Positions 7,698 to 14,634 of a stretch of 14,634 bases of DNA are shown piece by piece. The DNA comes from Micavibrio sp. UBA2705 (GTDB lineage: Bacteria > Pseudomonadota > Alphaproteobacteria > Micavibrionales > Micavibrionaceae), in contig DELD01000074.1 in NCBI GenBank assembly GCA_002354205.1, positions 1 to 14,634 on the forward strand. Reading direction: 5' to 3'. The position numbers and the translations under genes were made by a program. The notes under the pieces were generated by a model. The model worked only from the letters and a program-made list of their open reading frames with translations. It did not search any database and was not told the DNA's origin. Within the stretch, counting starts at the first letter, position 1, and each line of letters starts with the position of its first letter.

Positions 7698-8078
7698 TTA
7701 CTCTTCTTCAGAAGCCGCGCCTGCAATCGCATCAAGTGATGGCGCTTCTTCGCCTTCTGCCACCGCAGCTTTTTCTTTCTCTGCGCCGTTGCTCCACTCT
7801 TCTTCGCCGTCCATCATATCGATTTCTGCTTCGTCTTCATCATCTTGCATATGAATAACGCGCTGATGCGAACGTGTAAGTTCTTCTTTAAGGTCTGTTG
7901 GCGCAACAAGGTCTTCCGCAATTTCGCGCAAAGCAACAACAGGGTTTTTGTCATTATCACGGTCAACAAGCAATTGTGCGCCCGCACCAATTTTACGTGC
8001 GCGCTGCGCCGCAACCATTACAAGTTCAAAACGGTTTGTGACTTTATCAATACAATCTTCTACGGTTACGCGCGCCAT
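7698..8078 (-). CDS. rpoZ: DNA-directed RNA polymerase subunit omega
   Basis: Omega helps fold and hold the beta' subunit in RNA polymerase. The 126-residue product begins MARVTVEDCIDKVTNRFELV and continues with the family core AAQRARKIGAGAQLLVDRDNDKNPVVALREIA. From about residue 84 the sequence becomes a long acidic and alanine-rich tail (DDEDEAEIDMMDGEEE and on to ASEEE), typical of alphaproteobacterial omega and longer than the enterobacterial form. A strong promoter (TTGAAA, 17 bases, TATAAA) lies about 100 bases upstream, giving a leader of about 90 bases. In many alphaproteobacteria rpoZ is followed by the rel/spoT gene; here it instead meets gmk head to head. The divergent neighbour encodes an NYN-domain protein. 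Confidence 0.96.
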   Translation of the reverse strand: MARVTVEDCIDKVTNRFELVMVAAQRARKIGAGAQLLVDRDNDKNPVVALREIAEDLVAPTDLKEELTRSHQRVIHMQDDEDEAEIDMMDGEEEWSNGAEKEKAAVAEGEEAPSLDAIAGAASEEE

Positions 8079-8177
8079 AATGCTGCCCTACTTCTCTATG
8101 TTTCTATATGTTCAGATATCACGTTTTTTGTTCCTGACATGCAGAAATACCACATAATATCCATGTATTTTCTATGC

Positions 8178-8206
8178 TTTATAACGGCTAGAGGGCGCAG
8201 TTTCAA
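8178..8206 (-). promoter_or_regulatory. Promoter of rpoZ
   Basis: On the minus strand TTGAAA (8201-8206) is followed after exactly 17 bases by TATAAA (8178-8183). Each hexamer differs from the sigma-70 consensus at only one position. It predicts a transcript start near 8171. Confidence 0.65.
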
Positions 8207-8352
8207 GCTAAATTTGCGTATATATATATTTAATCAGAAAAAGACCATTATTATGAAAAAAGACTTGCCTTTTACCCTTTTATATTATAAAATCTTAATA
8301 TAAGTATTATTTATTAGCGCTATTTTAAAGTGATTAAAATTCATTTACCCAT

Positions 8353-8381
8353 TTGAAGTGTAAACTTTGGTGTAGTAATAT
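8353..8381 (+). promoter_or_regulatory. Possible promoter of the NYN-domain gene
   Basis: TTGAAG at 8353-8358 is followed after 17 bases by TAATAT at 8376-8381. Each hexamer matches only four of six positions and the surroundings are AT-rich, so chance matches are easy. A GATAAT at 8420-8425 is an alternative -10 but has a poor -35. Confidence 0.25.
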
Positions 8382-8458
8382 TCTTTAAAGCATTTTTAAT
8401 CTTCGCCATTTAATATTGCGATAATAGACTGGGTAACCATAAAAAAGAAAAGAGTACG

Positions 8459-9115
8459 ATGAGCCGTAACGCAAAAAACCAAGGCATAAAAGGTATTCCC
8501 TTTTACCCTGAAGAAAAGCTAGCCATTTTTATTGATGGCTCCAATTTATATGCGGCTGCAAAGGCGCTAGATTTTGACATTGATTATAAAGCTTTATTGA
8601 AATGGTCGTCAGAACAAGGTCGCCTTGTCCGTTCATTTTATTACACAGCCATCATCGAAGACCAAGAATATTCACCGATAAAGCCGCTAGTCGACTGGCT
8701 CGATTATAATGGTTACAGCATGGTCACAAAACCAACGCGCGAATATATTGATGATGAAGGGCGCCGCAAAATTAAAGGTAACATGGACATTGAATTAACC
8801 GTCGATATGATGGAAATCGCCGAACGTGTCGACCATATTATGCTCTTTTCTGGCGATGGTGACTTCCGCCGCCTTATCGAAGCGGTACAAAGGAAGGGCG
8901 TGCGCGTCACAGTTGTCAGCACAATTCGCACAAAGCAGCCAATGGTTTCTGATGATTTAAGACGGCAAGCGGACCACTTCCTTGACCTTGACATACTCGG
9001 CGATTACATCGCGCGCGAAGGCTTTGTTCCCGCAGCAAAAAATGATAAGCGCGAAACAAATGGCAATACCAAGCCTGCCAGCCTACATGATGATTTGGTC
9101 GAAGAATACGTTTAG
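8459..9115 (+). CDS. NYN-domain (LabA/PIN-like) putative ribonuclease
   Basis: The 218-residue product is an NYN-domain protein of the LabA/DUF88 type, related to PIN-domain RNases. The acidic metal-binding residues are in place: D26 and N29 in IFIDGSNLY, D110 and D116 in GNMDIELTVDM, and D133 and D135 in SGDGDF. The last third holds the usual VSDDLRRQADHFLDLD segment, followed by a short, probably disordered tail from about residue 190. Such proteins are predicted to process or degrade RNA with Mg2+, but the target here is unknown. The ATG follows an AAAAGAG Shine-Dalgarno. Its position beside rpoZ matches what I recall from several alphaproteobacteria. A terminator follows 42 bases after the stop. 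Confidence 0.92.
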   Translation: MSRNAKNQGIKGIPFYPEEKLAIFIDGSNLYAAAKALDFDIDYKALLKWSSEQGRLVRSFYYTAIIEDQEYSPIKPLVDWLDYNGYSMVTKPTREYIDDEGRRKIKGNMDIELTVDMMEIAERVDHIMLFSGDGDFRRLIEAVQRKGVRVTVVSTIRTKQPMVSDDLRRQADHFLDLDILGDYIAREGFVPAAKNDKRETNGNTKPASLHDDLVEEYV

Positions 9116-9157
9116 AATTGCTGCATATTTTTGCCTGTAACATTACAAATTTTCCAC

Positions 9158-9187
9158 AAAAAGCGCCTGATTTTCAAGGCGCTTTTT
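9158..9187 (+). terminator. Terminator after the NYN-domain gene
   Basis: An 11-bp perfect stem (AAAAAGCGCCT with AGGCGCTTTTT) encloses an 8-base loop and ends in five T. It closes the NYN transcript before the next operon promoter. Confidence 0.85.
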
Positions 9188-9261
9188 GCATTCTAGCAAT
9201 GCTTTATTTATAAAAATTAGCAGCTTATTAAGGAATTTAGCTTATTTTTTAACTATCAAAT

Positions 9262-9291
9262 TTGTATTTATATGGGCAAATATCATATAAT
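9262..9291 (+). promoter_or_regulatory. Promoter of the three-gene cysteine-free operon
   Basis: A perfect TATAAT lies at 9286-9291. TTGTAT at 9262-9267, 18 bases upstream, matches the -35 consensus at three of six positions. The transcript would start near 9298, leaving about 48 bases before the first ATG. Two copies of AGCTTATT at 9222-9229 and 9239-9246 lie just upstream. Confidence 0.5.
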
Positions 9292-9345
9292 ATTAGCACA
9301 GTATAAATTTACAGCTGAAATACAGTAAGGTTGAAGGACTTAAAA

Positions 9346-9813
9346 ATGAACGCCAAAGCGCCAACACCGCAGCCCAAAGACGCGCCACAGAGCAAACTGA
9401 ATATGTTTGAGCACCCTGGGGAGGCCGCGCCTGTCCTACCTTCAATTAATGATAGCATGAAGTTCGACCTTATTATCAATGACAAACAAAAAGCGATGCT
9501 GATTGTAGACAAGCCCTTTGCCGAAGTTTTGTATTGGGCCGAATACGACCTTGACCTTGATGAATTGTTTTTTGTTACTGTGCGCGGAAAGATTCTGCCG
9601 CTTGGCAAAGTTGTCGCGAGCATGTTTAGGCCGTATATGTCACAGGCGACTTACATTACTGCCGTGCGGATGGAAGATGAAAAATTAGCCGATAATCAGC
9701 GCGTACCGCTTATCGTGAGACTAGATGGCGCGCAGTTTAATCGCGTTACCCACGCCCAAATGATTGGCACGCCGCCCGAAGCGGATAAATTAGCAAAAAG
9801 CAAGGAGGCATAA
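9346..9813 (+). CDS. Unrecognised 155-residue protein, first gene of operon
   Basis: The first 30 or so residues are proline- and alanine-rich and probably disordered (NAKAPTPQPKDAPQ). The remainder looks like a compact mixed or beta-rich domain (FDLIINDKQKAMLIVDKPFA, then ELFFVTVRGKILPL and QRVPLIVRLDG). There is no cysteine, signal peptide or membrane span, and I recognise no family. An upstream in-frame TTG at 9331 is rejected, because GAAGGA at 9333-9338 is an ideal ribosome site for the ATG at 9346. The stop codon abuts the ATG of the next gene with no spacer, and the next gene's AGGAGG lies inside this one, so translation is probably coupled. A small chaperone or adaptor for the later genes is possible but unproven. 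Confidence 0.8.
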   Translation: MNAKAPTPQPKDAPQSKLNMFEHPGEAAPVLPSINDSMKFDLIINDKQKAMLIVDKPFAEVLYWAEYDLDLDELFFVTVRGKILPLGKVVASMFRPYMSQATYITAVRMEDEKLADNQRVPLIVRLDGAQFNRVTHAQMIGTPPEADKLAKSKEA

Positions 9814-10488
9814 ATGGCTTGGACAGACCTTAGAAAAGTAAAAGAAATGCCCCTTGGTATGGCGCTTGGCACCGTATCAAAGATGATTACAGGGCAGAAT
9901 TTAAACATTAAGCCGCGCCAGTTACAAAAACTAGACGATGCAAAGCTTGAAGAATTTCAGATATTACAAGAATATGAGCGTGAAAAACTGTTTATGGTTT
10001 TCGCAAACCATTTTACCGCACCTGAAAACGTTGAAAAAGCGCGCGAGGATTTTTGGGGCTTTATCAACCATTTATACGGTACGCACACATTGCGCAGCTA
10101 TATTAATGTCGTGCTGAGCCACCCCGCAATCATTGAGGCTCTCATTGAAATTTACTTTAAAAATGAGAAGCAACTACAACAGCTCACTTACGCTCTTGAT
10201 CGCCGCCAAGAGCATGTTAAGTCCTTTGGCCGCGCCATAGAACAAATGCCCGCGCAGCTTACAACTTTAATTGAGAATTACGACGGCGACAGTGCCAAGT
10301 TCGTGAAAGAGATGAGTGCTCTTGAGCCAGAAGCTGAACCCGCTCGCCAAGAAGAGGAAGCAGCGACAGTGAATGACGACGATACAAAGACAGAAGATAG
10401 AGACCAAAAAGAGAATGCTTCCCCAGACGCTGAAAACAGCGCAGCAGAAGCCGGTATAAACAATAAAGATATGAAAGAGGCGGTGTAA
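9814..10488 (+). CDS. Unrecognised 224-residue helical protein with acidic tail, second gene of operon
   Basis: Residues 1-165 look mainly helical (for example LEEFQILQEYEREKLFMVF and AIIEALIEIYFKNEKQLQQL). From about residue 171 the chain turns into a disordered acidic tail rich in Glu, Asp, Ala and Asn (EEEAATVNDDD). It contains no cysteine, signal peptide or membrane span, and I recognise no family. The ATG starts directly after the previous stop and has AAGGAGG at the right distance. One base separates its own stop from the next ATG, with GAGG just before. The glutamate-rich tail recalls, loosely, the glutamate-rich C-terminal signals described for some Dot/Icm substrates, but it lies about 40 residues from the end rather than near the last 10-17. 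Confidence 0.8.
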   Translation: MAWTDLRKVKEMPLGMALGTVSKMITGQNLNIKPRQLQKLDDAKLEEFQILQEYEREKLFMVFANHFTAPENVEKAREDFWGFINHLYGTHTLRSYINVVLSHPAIIEALIEIYFKNEKQLQQLTYALDRRQEHVKSFGRAIEQMPAQLTTLIENYDGDSAKFVKEMSALEPEAEPARQEEEAATVNDDDTKTEDRDQKENASPDAENSAAEAGINNKDMKEAV

Positions 10489-10489
10489 G

Positions 10490-11926
10490 ATGGCCATTAA
10501 TTGGAATAATGTTGAAGCAGTAGATAACTCAGCCCAGATTACGGCATTAGAGTTCGCCATAAAAGATGGTGAAATTGGGCGTATGGAAAAGCTTGCCCTT
10601 GGTCAATCCCAGACATGGGAAATGCTCGTTGACACATATGGCGGCAACGAATTAAAAGCATCACAAATGGCCCTAAAACTTGCTGAAAACGCCGACCTTG
10701 CTCAAATTGAGGGTTACATCAAGAGCAAAGGTCTTGAATTCAACGCAGGTGATTTTGCCGATGACTTCCTAAAGTTAGAAGAATCAGGAGAGTTAGATAA
10801 CTTCCTCAATCGTATTAAAACTGATCCAGATTATAAAACACAGCTTGCTGAAACACTTGAGAACAACCCCTCCGCAATAAGCAGCGTTATCGCCCAACAT
10901 AGCGCCGCACCTACCCCGTTTCAGCCCGATGCGCGCGATAGCACACCCACTGATGCGCCAACTATATTAGATAGTATTACGGATATTATCCCTTCTGTCG
11001 ATAATGGCAATACAGAGCCTGAGATAACCATCCCTCTTCGCCCCGCGGCTGATATACAAGCGGACGAAGAAACGAACACATCCGGCAATGGTGCAGCAGC
11101 ACCCGCTGCAGGAGATGTAGAAGCCTATATGCAAATTGCGCAATTTATGGATCAACATGTGGACGCAAACCCACAGGACGCGGCACTTGCAGAACATTTT
11201 ATGAGCCGCATTGCCCCAGGACCAAACCAAGACCCCCAACTTGTCGAAGCCCTGAAACAGTTTAAAGCCAATAACGGCGACTTACTTAAGGCAGATAGCG
11301 GGGATGGCGATGATTTGATGGCTGGGTTCATGGATAAAGATGCCATGATCCATGACCTGCTGGACAGCTACAAAAAAACGCCAGATAAAGCCTATGAAGC
11401 GCTGGCTAACCCTGACTTCCAAAACGAAGCTTTCATGCAGTATTCGTCGGTTGGCCAAATGATAGGGATGATTGCGACACCCATTCTTAACTGGTTGGGC
11501 GGCCTGTTTGGACAGGACAGCACGCTTAGCGGCTGGGCGCAAATGGATTTCGGCGAAATGATGAAGGACTTCCAAGGATTCTTTAATAACGGGATGAATA
11601 ATGCGATGGCGATGAGTAATAATAACTTGAGTCTCACAGATGCCCTTGGCATTGGTGGGCGCACAATTGTAGGCGCCGTAGAGGACACTTTAGACGTAAC
11701 AAGATATGGTCGCCAATACACACAAGACAATCCAAACCTACCTGACCAAAACACGGTTGCGTTAATCCAAGACGACGGAACAGTCGAAACAATTAACCTT
11801 GCTGATCCGCAAAGAAGCAATGCGGAGCAGAATACGCCAGAGGTTCCAAACCCGAACCAACCAAACCAAGACAGGGACAATACACAGCAACCAGGTTTCA
11901 ACCCTGCAACATCAGGCTTAAATTAA
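10490..11926 (+). CDS. Unrecognised 478-residue acidic protein, third gene of operon
   Basis: Visible parts, in order, are a helical acidic region (1-135), a Pro/Asp/Thr/Ala-rich linker (138-209), a second helical region (210-320), a glycine- and tryptophan-containing hydrophobic stretch (321-341, VGQMIGMIATPILNWLGGLF), an Asn/Met-rich part (360-382), and a disordered Asn/Pro/Gln tail (from about 435). There is no cysteine and no N-terminal signal peptide. The hydrophobic stretch could insert in or lie on a membrane. I recognise no family. The architecture would suit a secreted or surface-active protein, and the convergent IcmB-type secretion gene makes a type IVB substrate conceivable, but nothing here proves secretion. 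Translation is probably coupled to the preceding gene, one base away, and the gene ends at a strong terminator. Confidence 0.82.
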   Translation: MAINWNNVEAVDNSAQITALEFAIKDGEIGRMEKLALGQSQTWEMLVDTYGGNELKASQMALKLAENADLAQIEGYIKSKGLEFNAGDFADDFLKLEESGELDNFLNRIKTDPDYKTQLAETLENNPSAISSVIAQHSAAPTPFQPDARDSTPTDAPTILDSITDIIPSVDNGNTEPEITIPLRPAADIQADEETNTSGNGAAAPAAGDVEAYMQIAQFMDQHVDANPQDAALAEHFMSRIAPGPNQDPQLVEALKQFKANNGDLLKADSGDGDDLMAGFMDKDAMIHDLLDSYKKTPDKAYEALANPDFQNEAFMQYSSVGQMIGMIATPILNWLGGLFGQDSTLSGWAQMDFGEMMKDFQGFFNNGMNNAMAMSNNNLSLTDALGIGGRTIVGAVEDTLDVTRYGRQYTQDNPNLPDQNTVALIQDDGTVETINLADPQRSNAEQNTPEVPNPNQPNQDRDNTQQPGFNPATSGLN

Positions 11927-11946
11927 AAAATAATTCAGTAACACAT

Positions 11947-11978
11947 AAAAAGGGCCAGCATGAAACCTGGCCCTTTTT
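11947..11978. terminator. Bidirectional terminator between the convergent operons
   Basis: A perfect 12-bp stem (AAAAAGGGCCAG with CTGGCCCTTTTT) encloses an 8-base loop, with A- and T-runs on both sides. It can end the three-gene operon on the plus strand and the secretion-linked pair on the minus strand. Confidence 0.9.
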
Positions 11979-11996
11979 TATTCTCAAAATTTGTGC

Positions 11997-12539
11997 TTAT
12001 TTTCGGTAGTTGATAATATTTTTTGGCATTCTTGGTGGACGCAGCAATATTGGTTCATATTTCTGAAAAAGCCCAATACCGAAGGACTTATTAAACTCTG
12101 CAATACGGTCTTCATCTTCAAGCGGATGCGATTTATCGCGGTTAACATCAACACTATCCAAAAACTTACTACCATTCTCATCACGGTCAAACTTACAGGT
12201 GATCGGGAAGAAAATCGTCTGACCATAAGCATCTATATATGAATATGTCATGCGCACAAAAAGCTTACGGTCTCTCAAATCCATAAACCTTAAAGTATGC
12301 GGGTAAGGCACATTTAGTTCGATGTAAGTTTTACAGATGCCAAAATTTATGGATGCTTTTGATGGCTGCATCACCCAAAAACCGAAAACCAGAACAAACA
12401 GCGTCACGGCCCCACCAATATAGAGCTTCTTTTTTGACTTATCTTTTTCGACCTTTACGCCATGCGCAGCCATATCAGCCTTTGTTTTTTTTGCTGATGT
12501 CTTCGTAGGCTTTGCATTTGGGCTTTTAATTTTACTCAT
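11997..12539 (-). CDS. Bitopic inner-membrane protein downstream of icmB-like gene
   Basis: The 180-residue product has a lysine-rich cytoplasmic N-terminus (1-38), one membrane span at about 39-57 (LYIGGAVTLFVLVFGFWVM) and a periplasmic domain of about 120 residues. The positive-inside rule supports this orientation. The outer domain holds two cysteines, C69 (FGICKTYIEL) and C115 (FPITCKFD), which could form a disulfide. The domain looks beta-rich and I do not recognise it; it does not look like DotI/IcmL, the known bitopic component. Its ATG lies 11 bases after the icmB stop, and its AAGAAGG ribosome site touches that stop, so expression is probably coupled. A role in the same secretion apparatus is inferred from this coupling only. 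It is the last gene before a terminator. Confidence 0.82.
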   Translation of the reverse strand: MSKIKSPNAKPTKTSAKKTKADMAAHGVKVEKDKSKKKLYIGGAVTLFVLVFGFWVMQPSKASINFGICKTYIELNVPYPHTLRFMDLRDRKLFVRMTYSYIDAYGQTIFFPITCKFDRDENGSKFLDSVDVNRDKSHPLEDEDRIAEFNKSFGIGLFQKYEPILLRPPRMPKNIINYRK

Positions 12540-12550
12540 AAAAGGCCTTC

Positions 12551-14634
12551 TTATTCATCCTCAGGGGCGACCATTTTTTTCGCGCCCGCTTCTACTAGCT
12601 CCTCAACAATGCCGGCAATGACCGCGCTTACCGCCGCGGCCTTACCGCCGTCACCAGGGTCTTCAGACAAAGCGAGCACGCGGCGCTTAATCTCTGATCG
12701 GGCACTGCCGCCAGGGAAGTTCGCGGCAAGCACTTGACGCGCCCGTGATGCACCCATACGGGTATATAAACGCGTACGCACAGCAACATCTTCTGCCGTG
12801 GTCGATAACGCCCATAATTCGATAGGCCCCAATGTATTAATCAAATGCTGTTCATAACGCCCTTGCTTTGTACCCAAAACAAGCAAAGCTGGCGCACCAG
12901 ACGATTTTGGCCCCGTTAAACTAAAGCGAATAACATTACGCGCCGTCGCCGTTAAGCCAAATCGGTTTTGAATGTTATCAACCGCAGATTCGGATACAGC
13001 CGCGCCCAATACCCACACGCCAGTAGCCAAGTCAACCATATCATCATCAAAATCATCGAGCAGCTGCGATGCCAAAACGATTTGAACGCCACGCTTACGT
13101 CCCTCACGCACATCACGAATAACCTGACCACGCACCGCCGATGAAGAACTTGTACGGTGAAATTCATCAAAACAAAGGCGTTTGGGAGTCTCCGCCATGT
13201 CGTTAAGGCGCATTTCATGGAAAGAACGATATCGCTCAGGAATAAAAGGCAATGTTTCAGGCCCTAACCACCAGTTACGCACCAAAACATTACGCGCAAG
13301 CATGTACATAATAGCCGTCTGCCTGTCGGCCGTATCATCGCCCTGCGGTGAAACATCCATCAAATCAAGCGAACAAATACGCGTATCTGCAATATCAAAC
13401 TGCGTTACAGAAGCCAGAATTGGATATTCACGGATCGCCGAAGTCAGCATACGTTCAAACGCATTAATCACGTTTTCAGCGCTTGTACCAATTTGCGTTT
13501 CTTCCAACAGCGTTCTAATTTGTGGCTTACGCGCAGCCGCAATAGCATCGGAAAGAAGCGGCACCGCATGACGCTGCGCAACATTTGCGGAAATAGCATC
13601 CCCTGCTTCAAACAGTTTATCAACAACGTCCCACCAATATGGGTCAGTTGGCAAATGCAGGTTGTTTTTTTGTATCGCTTCATCAATTGCGTCATCAATA
13701 CGCGGCAGATAAGGACGCGGTTCAGCGCTGGCTTGCGTATCATCACGCCAACGATACATCTCATCAATAACCATACTACATAGCTGTTGAATGCCATCAT
13801 AAGGCTGCGTATAACCAGGCGGTGTACAAAGTAGCGTCATCAGCTCAATCAAATAGCTGCGCTCATCAATAAGCGGATAGCGACAGCCTAGCTGTGTGTC
13901 AAAGGGGTTAATCGCATATTTATGGGACATTTGTAAACGGAAATACCCAGCTTCGTGCTGGCGATCCGGCGGCAAGGCCTCTTTAACCAATGAAATCAGG
14001 CCAGAAGATGACGGCCCAATATCAATAACGGCGACATAAGGCAATTTATTCAAGCCCGGCGTTAACACTGTGCCGAGGTTAAGCGAGTTCATTAAAACAG
14101 ATTTACCTGCCCCCGGCTGTGCGAAAATCAAATCAAACCATGTGGTTGTCAGTGCTGAACCTGTTTGATACGGCCATAACTTACCATCCGGCGTTCTGAG
14201 CATGATCGCGCCTTCATCGAACGGGCTTGACGGACGCTGCCATGGCAGCATCTTCATCACTTCAATCATTGGCGCAATCGCCGCAGGGGCAGTGCCGGCG
14301 CAATGAATACCAAGCGCAGAGGACATCACGCAGTCCAAGCCATCACCAGACGCATCACTTACCTGCGAATACCCCCAACTTTCAAAAGACTGCGTCAAAA
14401 TTGACATACGGTCTTCTAGCAAGCGGCGCTGGTCACGGCGCGCCCAAGTCGCAATGGATATTCTTAATTTCACCACAGGCTCGCTACGTGCCATGGCCTG
14501 CAAGCCTTCGAGCGAATATTTAATCTGCTTATTCGCAACATTTGTTACACTGAGCATTGTTGCGGCCTGCGATTTAAACGCCACGCCATGCGCGCCGCCG
14601 CCTTCAATTAAGAACGAAATACGATAAGGGACTT
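12551..14634 (-). CDS. icmB: Type IVB secretion ATPase IcmB/DotO-like, C-terminal 693 residues (runs off right edge)
   Basis: The frame is open to the right edge. It includes at least 16 residues upstream of the GTG at 14584 (YRISFLIEGGGAHG), so that GTG is not the true start. The visible 693 residues resemble IcmB/DotO of Legionella-type Dot/Icm systems and TraU of IncI plasmids, a VirB4-like ATPase of about 1,000 residues that powers substrate transfer at the inner membrane. The Walker A motif QPGAGKSVLMN is at about visible residues 172-182. The stretch YVAVIDIGPSSSGLISLVKE follows, then INPFDTQLGCRYP and the Walker B-like RLCFDEFHRTSS. The sequence after it, GVQIVLASQLLDDF, fits the sensor strand of this ATPase class. 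The C-terminal region is complete. The membrane-protein gene follows 11 bases later. The rest of the secretion cluster probably lies to the right. Confidence 0.85.
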   Translation of the reverse strand, partial: VPYRISFLIEGGGAHGVAFKSQAATMLSVTNVANKQIKYSLEGLQAMARSEPVVKLRISIATWARRDQRRLLEDRMSILTQSFESWGYSQVSDASGDGLDCVMSSALGIHCAGTAPAAIAPMIEVMKMLPWQRPSSPFDEGAIMLRTPDGKLWPYQTGSALTTTWFDLIFAQPGAGKSVLMNSLNLGTVLTPGLNKLPYVAVIDIGPSSSGLISLVKEALPPDRQHEAGYFRLQMSHKYAINPFDTQLGCRYPLIDERSYLIELMTLLCTPPGYTQPYDGIQQLCSMVIDEMYRWRDDTQASAEPRPYLPRIDDAIDEAIQKNNLHLPTDPYWWDVVDKLFEAGDAISANVAQRHAVPLLSDAIAAARKPQIRTLLEETQIGTSAENVINAFERMLTSAIREYPILASVTQFDIADTRICSLDLMDVSPQGDDTADRQTAIMYMLARNVLVRNWWLGPETLPFIPERYRSFHEMRLNDMAETPKRLCFDEFHRTSSSSAVRGQVIRDVREGRKRGVQIVLASQLLDDFDDDMVDLATGVWVLGAAVSESAVDNIQNRFGLTATARNVIRFSLTGPKSSGAPALLVLGTKQGRYEQHLINTLGPIELWALSTTAEDVAVRTRLYTRMGASRARQVLAANFPGGSARSEIKRRVLALSEDPGDGGKAAAVSAVIAGIVEELVEAGAKKMVAPEDE

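Larger units (their letters stand above)
8079..8458. other. AT-rich divergent spacer between rpoZ and the NYN gene
   Basis: These 380 bases hold the rpoZ promoter and leader on the left and a very AT-rich stretch from about 8205 to 8450 with TA-alternating runs. A small inverted repeat, TTATATTA with TAATATAA (8280-8287 and 8296-8303), lies in the middle. No convincing gene was found. A 16-codon frame at 8253-8303 lacks a ribosome site. No tRNA or structured RNA was recognised. Confidence 0.6.

Noticed and set aside
8253..8303. Small frame MKKDLPFTLLYYKILI in the AT-rich spacer
   Set aside because: It has 16 codons, no Shine-Dalgarno and lies in AT-rich DNA where such frames are common; no supporting evidence.
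9331..9345. TTG start at 9331 for the 155-residue protein
   Set aside because: The bases that would be coding contain the ideal GAAGGA ribosome site for ATG 9346.
14582..14584. GTG at 14584 as the start of the IcmB-like gene
   Set aside because: The frame is open upstream to the window edge and encodes protein-like sequence, and the family is about 300 residues longer, so the gene is simply cut by the window.
1..14634. tRNA, rRNA, CRISPR array, insertion sequence or attachment site
   Set aside because: No cloverleaf, regular spaced repeats, transposase motifs or paired terminal repeats were seen on either strand by reading; a dedicated search was not possible.

Overview
The window reads as chromosomal DNA of an alphaproteobacterium. 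The reasons are the alanyl-tRNA synthetase, guanylate kinase and RNA polymerase omega proteins, the NYN-domain gene beside rpoZ (an arrangement I associate with alphaproteobacteria), and a moderate-GC, strongly Shine-Dalgarno-led gene style. I cannot name the genus. A predatory or host-associated lineage such as the Micavibrio-type groups is a guess based only on the type IVB secretion gene.

Left part (1-4927, all minus strand): alaS is followed by three accessory genes. These are a 279-residue protein with an HxD...H...R pattern like 2-oxoglutarate/Fe(II) oxygenases, a 288-residue protein with an HELCH zinc-protease motif, and an unrecognised gene that runs off the left edge. Just after alaS there is a good -35/-10 pair and a strong hairpin that holds the Shine-Dalgarno of the oxygenase-like gene in its loop and its start codon in its stem.

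Middle part (5136-9115): a short plus-strand operon encodes an all-helical protein of unknown function and a HIT-family hydrolase. A convergent short-chain dehydrogenase shares a divergent spacer with gmk. gmk and rpoZ converge on one bidirectional terminator. A 380-base AT-rich spacer with the rpoZ promoter leads to the NYN-domain gene, which ends in its own terminator.

Right part (9190-14634): a perfect TATAAT box precedes three tightly coupled plus-strand genes of unknown function (155, 224 and 478 residues). None of the three contains a cysteine, and the last two carry disordered acidic or Asn/Pro-rich parts. They converge, across a 12-bp-stem bidirectional terminator, on a minus-strand pair: a bitopic 180-residue membrane protein and the C-terminal 693 residues of an IcmB/DotO-type ATPase of a Dot/Icm (type IVB) secretion system. 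The most interesting possibility is that the three-gene operon encodes a substrate and helpers, or an accessory module, of that system. This is inference from position and composition only. No tRNA, rRNA, CRISPR array, insertion sequence or origin was seen.
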